Source: Yponomeuta sedellus (taxonomy: Eukaryota; Arthropoda; Insecta; Lepidoptera; Yponomeutidae). From it: 64,000 nt of DNA. The DNA is taken from the NCBI GenBank assembly GCA_934045075.1, contig OW203729.1:10174704-10238703 (forward strand), read 5' to 3'. The stretch's first letter is position 1. Every line of letters begins with the position of its first letter. Under the pieces are notes generated by a model that saw only the letters and a list, made by a program, of their open reading frames with translations, was not told the origin of the DNA and did no database searches. Below, piece by piece: positions 56,154 to 64,000 of this stretch. The translations under genes and the position numbers were made by a program.

Positions 56154-56515
56154 CTTGAACAGCTAGGAAGGACCTAGGAATATAAATTCGGAACAATGAA
56201 TACCTAAGCGACAATTTTTCTAACACCTAAATCAGGGCCATTTCTGAAACGATTCTACGTGAAATTCGAACTATGTTCACTCCTCTAGCTATCCCTTAAA
56301 TGTACTGCTGTTCTTTTAATCACAGATTCCCAGACTACATTATCGAATACGCAAAAAATCACAAATGTTCGGAGCAAAATTAATAAATGTGAGAAATAAG
56401 ACGACAGCACAGCAGGCAAAGGCAAGGCAGACTTGAACGAAAATCAATCTCAATTTTTTTTTCTGCGCAGCACACAGTATATCGTAGACAGAGCAGAGCA
56501 GGCCATTGTGTACTG
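56154..56515. other. Upstream region of the KCTD10-like gene
   Basis: Only ~560 bp separate the start codon from copy C, so the promoter and any 5' UTR exon must be here or within the transposon. No motif is certain. Confidence 0.4.
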
Positions 56516-56637
56516 GGGCATTGTTCTGAGACTTTATACTCGTAGAATAAGTTATTATTCTGAGTCTGAGCCTATACGCAGGCTCAGAATAATAACTTAT
56601 TCTAAGAGTATATAGGTAAAGTCTCAGAACAATGCCC
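56516..56637. repeat. 122-bp foldback element
   Basis: The arms begin GGGCATTGTTCTGAGACTTT and return as the near-exact reverse complement ending AACAATGCCC. The centre is 'gagtctgagcctatacgcag'. It resembles a MITE, but no clear target duplication is visible. It lies between KCTD10's upstream side and copy C. Confidence 0.8.
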
Positions 56638-56722
56638 AAACTGGCCCACACTGCTCGCCATTGCCAATGTGTACAAGGCGCAACGCAATGGTGTGTATTG
56701 TGTAGTTGGCGCAAGGGGTAGC

Positions 56723-58647
56723 CACAGAGCATATAAATAAGAGACGGGACCTCCCTATAGGCTTTTGTAATGAGTTTAGCCCCGTTAGCAATACCAACCA
56801 ATAGAGCAAAAATGCAATGTCAAAAGTGCTACCAACATAACAACTTATCTGTGCATTAGGGACGTCCACATACATTGGTACTACATTTATCGATATCGAT
56901 AAATTTTCATCCAGGGTCTCCGCAGTTAGCCTAATAAAATTAATAAAAATCAATGTTTTCAATAAAACGACAAATGAAATTAGTATTTTATTATTGATTA
57001 TCAAATCACAATAATTGTGGTCAAGGTCTATTGAATTTATTTCAGCAGCTATTTGGTTTTTCCTTAGAGGTGTCCAATCTGAGCGAACTTCATCAATCGG
57101 TGGTTTGGATTCAGGTGCTGAAATCGTCAAAAAAAGTTAAGTTGAGTCGTTATTGATTATTAATTTGTTGGTAAACTATGCTACTTACCGGGATAGTTCT
57201 GATAAATATGCTGAGATTCCAGGCCACAATAATAGTGGTCAAACCCTACTGGACCAATAGCTACAGCTGATATTTTGGCTGCTGTACAAGTTGCTGAAAA
57301 TGATAACACTTTGTAATTTATCAAAGTAAACAAACTCTAGTTACAAAAAACTTCAGCGATACATGAAAAGTCTACGTACCAGAGTTGTTTTGTGAAGCTC
57401 GACAACTAATAGGTTTTTGTATAGCTGAATCTGAAAATAAACAATTGCAAGAATAGTCCGAAAAAAAAATAGTTTGTTCCTGTTTACCACATAACTGCAT
57501 AATTGACTATGTAACTATCAAATACATTTTTATAAAAAAATATTTTAAGTTAAAATTAGTAAAAAAAATATTTTAGTAATTCCAATCACTAACCAGTTTC
57601 AAGTGATGCGACGTGGCTACGTGGTAAGGAAACTCAGCTAGTAAGTAATCAGGAAGAGGAGGCGCATTTATAAGTAGAGAAGATACAGCCCTGTAAAACA
57701 ATGTTTATCAAAGTATGTCATTTACGTATTAAGACGTAATAATAATATTGCGTTCTAAATGACGGAGCAAAATATATTCAAATGTTCGACGTAAAGCAAG
57801 GCGTATTTTGTGTTTTATTACATAATTATTCATGAAATGTAGTAAGTGTTACATTATAAGTTTATAACACAACTCACCATTTCTTTAATCGGCTTCCTTT
57901 TAAAATAGTTGTAAAAATCTTTCGGCCGGAAATGATCTCTACAAACATATTTATGTTGGTGGAGTTTTTCGATGGGGATATACGATATAAGATCTTCCAC
58001 AATTTTCACCCATTGTCTGCATCTAAAAAAAAAACAACATTCAATGCAGCCACTAATAGTGCATCGTTGAAACATTGTTATGGCTTACAGCAATTCACCC
58101 GTCATACACTGAGTAGTAATTCTGACCAAGGTACTTATCAGATTTTTTTTTATCGATATTGAATATGTGTATGGCACATCACTATGACATTGAAACATCT
58201 GAGTATTTTTCTCATAGTATATTAATTACGTTATTTAACATAATTTATGATCCTGCTCTTGTGCAAGATGACAAAAACTGTAGCCAGAAATACTTACCGG
58301 TCTTCATCCCTAGGAAATTTACCCATAAACTTTCTTGTCCTCGAACTTGTACCACAAATGGTACAAGTTCGACACCATCCGATCAATGCCAATATTAAAA
58401 GAAAATCACTAAACACTGTACAACAAGATACACACAGCTAGATATTGAACAAACTTAAAACACAAAAATTTTAACTAGAAAACGTTCTAATATGTGCCGC
58501 GTTCCGCCATATTTGTTATGTTTTCAGTTTGACATTGACAGCAAAGAAAGAGTAAGTAGTATTAAAGAGTGAGACAAAAATATGTCCGCCATTAAAACGG
58601 GGCTAAATGCGAACAAAAATTTCAAAGTTCCTACTTGCGCTAGGCTG
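56723..58647 (-). mobile_element. THAP-domain P-like transposon, copy C
   Basis: 1,925 bp, inverted relative to A, B and D, with the exact 8-bp duplication GGGGTAGC (56715-56722 and 58648-58655). The THAP exon 2 is at ~58021-57877. Exon 1 carries the same hairpin replacement as copy A (around 58344-58373) and lacks the ATG, so A and C form a damaged subfamily. The TTTATCGATATCGATAAA palindrome is at ~56889-56906. Confidence 0.88.
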
Positions 58648-58655
58648 GGGGTAGC

Positions 58656-59181
58656 AGCTCAGATTAAGGACTAAAGCTTAATCCTTAATTAATCTGAGAT
58701 TCTGAGTGTCACACTAAACCAAAGACCAACCCAATCGCGAGCTCTACCTACACACAGAGTATGTAACATATGACGTCACGCCAAATCCCTTTAAGTTGAG
58801 GGCTTTTCAATGACGGCTGTCAGAGGAGTTCCACACAGACGTAATAGATGGCGCTAGCACGGAGTCCCTCTATAGTTGCTACGAATTTTTTTCTGTATCA
58901 GTTGGTAGGATCACAGAGTATAAAGTTAGGAATGAGTTCCACAGATAAGAGAGACTACATTAGTTCTCACAGAGTTTCGAGTTTTGTATCGTCCATCGGT
59001 AGTAGTACTACTCTTTCCTTTCATAGTAGGTACATAGTCTGGTTTTTTTATATAAAGTTCAACTTTCGCCTCTTACGTAGCCTTATTAGAGTGTAGACCT
59101 AGACCTCAAAACAATAACTAATGCTAGACGTTCTCTGCTCTCCTGCCTAAGGTAAACAACGAATCAAAATCGAGTGCAAGC
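58656..59181. other. Possible 5' part of a THAP element
   Basis: CACAGAGTATAAAG at ~58913 resembles the reversed 3' end of copies A-D, so a related element may begin here and contain the THAP sequence at 59182. No other feature is seen. Confidence 0.35.
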
Positions 59182-59394
59182 ATGGATACGAAAATTAATA
59201 GAGTTTGCGTTGTAAAAACTTGCAAAAATTGTGGCACTCACTTGTTCCCAAAAGATGAACAGAGAAGAACATTGTGGATTAAAGCTATCGAACAGCTGAA
59301 GTCTGGGTTGACGATAAAAAAATACAGTATAATTTTCTCAAGTCATTTTAAGCAAACTTATTTTGTTCAAAGGAAGCCTTTAGCCCAACTACAA
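59182..59394 (+). pseudogene. Fourth THAP-domain sequence
   Basis: Begins 'MDTKINRVCVVKTCKNCGTH', then 'LFPKDEQRRTLWIKAIEQL', and ends 'YSIIFSSHFKQTYF' before a CAACCAA|GTAAGT donor. The order Cys pair, LFP, W and terminal HF matches a THAP domain. The third zinc ligand cysteine (expected as C in 'CSSHF') is phenylalanine, so zinc binding is probably lost. A candidate next exon with good splice sites is 59608-59667 ('PVSLIQEESWSNKQARVNQ'), but it does not join in frame. Confidence 0.65.
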
Positions 59395-59818
59395 CCAAGT
59401 AAGTTTGTTATTATTAAAGACACTTTAAATATGCGACTATGCCTTATTTTGAATTATATTCGCCCCGTTGTCGGCTAATATAAATTTTATTGATCTAAAC
59501 AAATATATTAAAAACATAATTCTTAAGTATTGTTTTTGCGTTTCGCACCTTCAACTCCACTTTAAGGTCCGCGAGAGAGCACTCCCAATATTTTTTGTCC
59601 ATTATACAGGCCGGTGTCGTTGATACAAGAAGAATCGTGGTCCAATAAGCAGGCTCGTGTCAATCAGGTAGGTATGCAATCAGGTAGTCCGGGTCACAAG
59701 CGTTGTTTTCGTCGATTAAAGAAAGTATCACGGTCCGTATGCAAGCAAGGTCGTAAATAAATGAAATATTCAAACAAACGAAAACGTAACGACGCAACCA
59801 ATAGTATTGTGTCGGTCA

Positions 59819-61759
59819 CAGCCTAGCGCAAGTAGGAACTTTGAAATTTTTGTTCGCATTTAGCCCCGTTTTAATGGCGGACATATTTTTGTCTCACTCT
59901 ATAGTACTACTTACTCTTTCTTTGCTGTCAATGTCAAACTGAAAACATAACAAATATGGCGGAACGCGGCACATATTAGAACGTTTTCTAGTTAAAATTT
60001 TTGTGTTTTAAGTTTGTTCAATATCTAGCTGTGTGTATCTTGTTGTACAGTGTTTATTGATTTTCTTTTAATATTGGCATTGATCGGATGGTGTCGAACT
60101 TGTGCCATTTGTAAAATAAGATGCAGCCGGTCAAAGGGTACCAAAAGAAAGTTTATGGGTAAATTTCCTAGGGATGAAGACCGGTAAGTATTTCTGGCTA
60201 CAGTTTTTGTCATCTTGCACAAGAGCAAGATCATAAATTATGTTAAATAACGTAATTAATATACTATGAGAAAAATACTCAGATGTTTCAATGTCATAGT
60301 GATGTGCCATACACATATTCAATATCGATAAAAAAATATCTGATAAGTACCTTGGTCAGAATTACTACTCAGTGTATGACGGGTGAATTGCTGTAAGCCA
60401 TAACAATGTTTCAACGATGCACTATTAGTGGCTGCATTGAATGTTGTTTTTTTTTTAGATGCAGACAATGGGTGAAAATTGTGGAAGATCTTATATCGTA
60501 TATCCCCATCGAAAAACTCCACCAACATAAATATGTTTGTAGAGATCATTTCCGGCCGAAAGATTTTTACAACTATTTTAAAAGGAAGCCGATTAAAGAA
60601 ATGGTGAGTTGTGTTATAAACTTATAATGTAGCACTTACTACATTTCATGAATAATTATGTAATAAAACACAAAATACGCCTTGCTTTACGTCGAACATT
60701 TGAATATATTTTGCTCCGTCATTTAGAACGCAATATTATTATTACGTCTTAATACGTAAATGACATACTTTGATAAACATTGTTTTACAGGGCTGTATCT
60801 TCTCTACTTATAAATGCGCCTCCTCTTCCTGATTACTTACTAGCTGAGTTTCCTTACCACGTAGCCACGTCGCATCACTTGAAACTGGTTAGTGATTGGA
60901 ATTACTAAAATATTTTTTTTACTAATTTTTAACTTAAAATATTTTTTTATAAAAATGTATTTGATAGTTACATAGTCAATTATGCAGTTATGTGGTAAAC
61001 AGGAATAAACTATTTTTTTTTCGGACTATTCTTGCAATTGTTTATTTTCAGATTCAGCTATACAAAAACCTATTAGTTGTCGAGCTTCACAAAACAACTC
61101 TGGTACGTAGACTTTTCATGTATCGCTGAAGTTTTTTGTAACTAGAGTTTGTTTACTTTGATAAATTACAAAGTGTTATCATTTTCAGCACCTTGTACAG
61201 CAGCCAAAATATCAGCTGTTGCTATTGGTCCAGCAGGGTTTGACCACAATTATTGTGGCCTGGAATCTCAGCATATTTATCAGAACTATCCCGGTAAGTA
61301 GCATAGTTTACCAACAAATTAATAATCAATAACGACTCAACTTAACTTTTTTTGACGATTTCAGCACCTGAATCCAAACCACCGATTGATGAAGTTCGCT
61401 CAGATTGGACACCTCTAAGGAAAAACCAAATAGCTGCTGAAATAAATTCAATAGACCTTGACCACAATTATTGTGATTTGATAATCAATAATAAAATACT
61501 AATTTCATTTGTCGTTTTATTGAAAACATTGATTTTTATTAATTTTATTAGGCTAACTGCGGAGCCCCTGGATGAAAATTTATCGATATCGATAAATGTA
61601 GTACCAATGTAAGTGGACGTCCCTAATGCACAGACAAGTTGTTATGTTGGTAGCACTTTTGACATTGCATTTTTGCTCTATTGGTTGGTATTGCTAACGG
61701 GGCTAAACTCATTACAAAAGCATATAGGGAGGTCCCGTCTCTTATTTATATGCTCTGTG
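59819..61759 (+). mobile_element. THAP-domain P-like transposon, copy D
   Basis: 1,941 bp, with the exact 8-bp duplication GTCGGTCA (59811-59818 and 61760-61767). It keeps the intact Cys-rich exon 1 sequence seen in copy B, but the start codon reads TTG (AATATTGGC). THAP exon 2 is at ~60459-60603. Ends and downstream exons match the other copies. Confidence 0.88.
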
Positions 61760-61867
61760 GTCGGTCATGTACGAAGTGAGTCTTTTTAATCTGTGGTACG
61801 AAGTACGATTAAGATACGTTACCATGCAATGACCGAAAGGAAACGTTTCCCAGTAATAATCGGACAT

Positions 61868-61899
61868 GCAATAAACGAATAGACCTATTCGTTTATTGC
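61868..61899. repeat. Perfect 15-bp inverted repeat
   Basis: GCAATAAACGAATAG and its exact reverse complement are separated by two bases. It may be a foldback remnant. Confidence 0.8.
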
Positions 61900-61981
61900 T
61901 CTCGCGATCACGGATTGACTGAATAAATGAACCGGACCGGGTGACGAATATGGCCGAGAGCGAACGAACGCTGCATGAATT

Positions 61982-62197
61982 AGCTTTTGGACCTAATCAG
62001 AAGATGGTAAAACAAGCCCTCAATCCTTTTATTTTCCCCAAGTAATGGGAATGATTTCTTATTTAACATGGTAACAGTAAACATCTCAGTGCTACCAATT
62101 CTCTCACGCGTCAAGTTAATGTGAACGCACTGTATTGTGCGTTCACATTAACTTGACGCGTGAGAGAATTGGTAGCACCGATTGCTCAGTCGCCATC
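61982..62197 (+). repeat. Direct repeat, left member, with long foldback
   Basis: It shares 'aagatggtaaaacaagccct' and 'aagtaatgggaatgatttct' with 62896-63142. It contains a 90-bp palindrome at 62089-62178 (GTGCTACCAATTCTC... and reverse). The two members bracket the transposase remnants at 62256-62752. Confidence 0.85.
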
Positions 62198-62255
62198 TTG
62201 CTTTCGGTACGATCGGTTACTAACTAGAGGATTATTCGTTTGTGTGAGTATTAAA

Positions 62256-62390
62256 GATGCCCAAAGTTGTCAAAAGTGCAAAAAGACAAACAATCCTTCA
62301 GGTTTATGCATTTTGTGAGAGGGAAAAGTCTGAAAAAAGCTGATTGTTCCTTTGGAGCAAGTTCGGACTCGAGTTCCCGCCATGACAGGT
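62256..62390 (+). pseudogene. Transposase N-terminal-like exon, frameshifted
   Basis: It reads 'MPKVVKSAKRQTILQVYAFC', then after a frameshift 'KKLIVPLEQVRTRVPAMTG', ending at an AG|GTACGT donor. The pattern resembles HTH-containing N-termini of insect IS630/Tc1-like transposases. The assignment is tentative. Confidence 0.4.
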
Positions 62391-62531
62391 ACGTTTTTAG
62401 GGTGCCCAGTTACATGAAATTACTAAAGCCACGTTTTCACGGTCTTAGTAGACTCTGACCGAGCGCATCTTCTTAGTCAACTAAAAGTATAAGCCACTCG
62501 GATGGTAGTTTACTTACACATTTTAGTGGAT

Positions 62532-62752
62532 ATGGATTTTTATTCAGTTTTGAACGCGCTTTGTTGTCTTATCGTCGAGCTGCAACAGCAGCAGGATAAA
62601 AAAGAAGAAAAATTTGGACGCGTAAATGGATTTTAAGACGTGACGAACTAGGTGCTTCGAATAATTTAATTCGAGAAGTAAAAACGGAAGATGCAGCCAC
62701 GTTTAAAAACAATTTGCGGTTAACAAGCGAACAATTTGACAATAAATACTAA
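62532..62752 (+). pseudogene. PIF/Harbinger transposase N-terminal fragment
   Basis: It reads 'MDFYSVLNALCCLIVELQQQ', then in another frame 'WTRKWILRRDELGASNNLI', 'REVKTEDAATFKNNLRLTSE' and 'QFDNKY' followed by a stop. The 'RRxWxRxWI..R...GA...L..EL...D...F...LR' pattern is the N-terminal conserved region of Harbinger nucleases (HARBI1-like). The DDE catalytic part is absent. Confidence 0.7.
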
Positions 62753-62895
62753 TCCGATTCTTTCGTTTTTTTCTTCCCCTTGATAGTTTTCCTCATTATT
62801 TAATGTACATACTCATAAGATATATTGTGTAGACTAAACCATAAGTTTTGCCCCCCTTTTACTTTATGTCAAGTAACAAGGACATAACATGTGAA

Positions 62896-63142
62896 TAAGC
62901 TTTTGGACACTAATCGGAAGATGGTAAAACAAGCCCTCAATCCTTTTATTTTCCCCAAGTAATGGGAATGATTTCTTATTTAACATGGTAACACTAAAAA
63001 TATCAGTGCTACCAATTCTCTCACGCGTCAAGTTAATGTGAACGCACTGTATATACCTACTATCAGAATATAAAAAAAAATCCGATCATAAAAAAAACTT
63101 TGCATCCCTAATTGGTAGCACTGATTGCTCAGTCGCCATCTA
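62896..63142 (+). repeat. Direct repeat, right member
   Basis: Matches 61982-62197, but the centre of the palindrome is replaced by ~55 bp ('tatatacctactatcagaat...'). It ends 'gattgctcagtcgccatct' like the left member. Confidence 0.85.
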
Positions 63143-63149
63143 ATTCAGC

Positions 63150-63831
63150 GAAGGTTACTTTTGTAACCTTTTAGGTGATTTTTAACTAAGTCAGGTTACT
63201 TTGAGGCTACAGGATACTAAAGGTTACTTTTTTGTGAAAGTTTTTTTTTTACTTATTTGTGAAAACGGAACGCAAAGATCTTTTGCTTGTTGGCAGCATT
63301 GTTAAGTTTCTTCTTTCATTCATAATATTCAACTCACTCACTTACGGCCTGTCTCTCTCTCTCTCTCTCTTTGTTTTGGTCTGCTTGCTCCAGGTCAGGT
63401 CTCTGCTAAACTAAACTTTGCTTTGCATTGAAAAATATTATATTATTTTGTGATCAAGAAGCTTGATAACAAGTTAAGCATAAACTAATTTACGTGGGTC
63501 CTTCGTAATTAGGATACATATTATGAAGACAAAGATAATTTAATTTAATTTTAATAGATATTTACGCAATTTTTGTAAATCCACAAAAAAAAATAGTACA
63601 TTAAACACCTACTTATTTTAAAACAATTGGCTGAATTGAATAATGCTCTGTATTTTTAAGGCCTTAACATCAATTTTGATATGTCCTTATTTCAGGTGCA
63701 CGAGAAAGCAAGCGAGTAGGTAGTTAAAGAAAAAGTTTAAATAAACTGAAAAGACGTTTTTAGCTAGCTAAAACTGATACAATCCGATCACGGGAATCTG
63801 CTTGGTATTGACACAATATCAGCACTTACCT
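63150..63831 (+). mobile_element. Second copy of the hAT-like element, partial
   Basis: It aligns with 29965-31300 from 'gaaggttacttttgtaacc' to 'atatcagcacttacct' but lacks the 30104-30706 insertion. Its left terminus (CAGCGTTGCC) is missing. A SINE interrupts it at the right. Confidence 0.85.
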
Positions 63832-64000
63832 CTATGGCGTAGCGGTAGCGCGTCTGCCTACCATGCAAGAGGTCCCGGGTTCGAATCCCGGCTGGAAACA
63901 AAAAAAAAGTCCAGGTCATGGATGTTTACATGTTTGTGACGTCGTTGCTTCTGGTTCCCACGGCACAGGGTATCCTATTGTAGGGCCAAAAGCAATGTAT
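63832..64000 (+). mobile_element. tRNA-derived SINE, runs off the window
   Basis: The head has an A-box-like 'tggcgtagcggtagcgcg' and a perfect B box and T arm ('cccgggttcgaatcccgg'). The acceptor stem does not pair, so it is not a tRNA gene. The body follows after an A-rich linker ('gtccaggtcatggatgttta'). It is inserted in the hAT copy. Confidence 0.75.

Noticed and set aside
56340..57130. 153- and 168-codon minus-strand ORFs at the end of copy C
   Set aside because: They read across the transposon terminus into flanking DNA and have no family resemblance, apart from the internal 'ESKPPIDEVRSDW' exon already described.
63836..63900. Functional glycine-like tRNA
   Set aside because: The T arm is perfect but the acceptor stem does not pair and the sequence continues into a SINE body.
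1..64000. CRISPR arrays, operons, ribosome binding sites, attachment sites
   Set aside because: Introns, LINEs and P/hAT/mariner elements show a nuclear eukaryotic genome; no regularly spaced repeats with unique spacers occur.

Overview
This is eukaryotic nuclear DNA, AT-rich and dominated by transposons, most likely from a moth or butterfly (Lepidoptera). The reasons are the many short TAGGTACCT-type motifs, LINE 3' tails reading 'gtccactgctggacttaggcc', lepidopteran-style tRNA-derived SINEs, jockey/CR1- and RTE-like LINE pieces, mariners, and an errantivirus-type LTR element. No prokaryotic features are present. All identifications were made by eye from sequence and translations; no database was searched.

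Layout. 0-5 kb: RTE-like LINE tails and an inverted pair of ~0.7-0.9 kb GC-rich segments, one carrying a perfect 46-bp palindrome; a TTA-flanked foldback MITE lies between them. 5-17 kb: mostly noncoding sequence, simple repeats and broken LINE reverse transcriptases. 17.9-21.3 kb: a four-layer nest (LINE tail, hAT, hAT, hAT), each hAT layer flanked by an exact or near-exact target duplication. 22.2-23.5 kb: a mariner whose transposase has one in-frame stop. 24.1-26.8 kb: a 5'-truncated LINE with a long intact reverse transcriptase ORF.

27.6-42 kb and 56.7-64 kb: a dense cluster of THAP-domain (P-element-like) DNA transposons. Four near-identical ~1.92-1.95 kb copies each have a perfect 8-bp target duplication, and an empty copy of one insertion site lies 12 kb away. 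Around them are three further diverged THAP-encoding remnants, a hAT element with a perfect 8-bp duplication, and mariner, Harbinger and YqaJ-nuclease remnants.

42.8-50.5 kb: a complete, apparently intact env-bearing Ty3/gypsy (errantivirus-like) element. It has 219-bp LTRs differing at one position, a 4-bp duplication, intact gag, pol and env, a visible -1 frameshift site between gag and pol, and splice sites that would give env its start codon.

51.2-56.2 kb is the only clear host-gene island: INO80B (chromatin remodelling subunit, plus strand, three exons) and a BACURD/KCTD10-type BTB adapter gene (minus strand, three exons), arranged tail to tail. All exon phases close in both genes. The rest of the window is transposon debris around this island.
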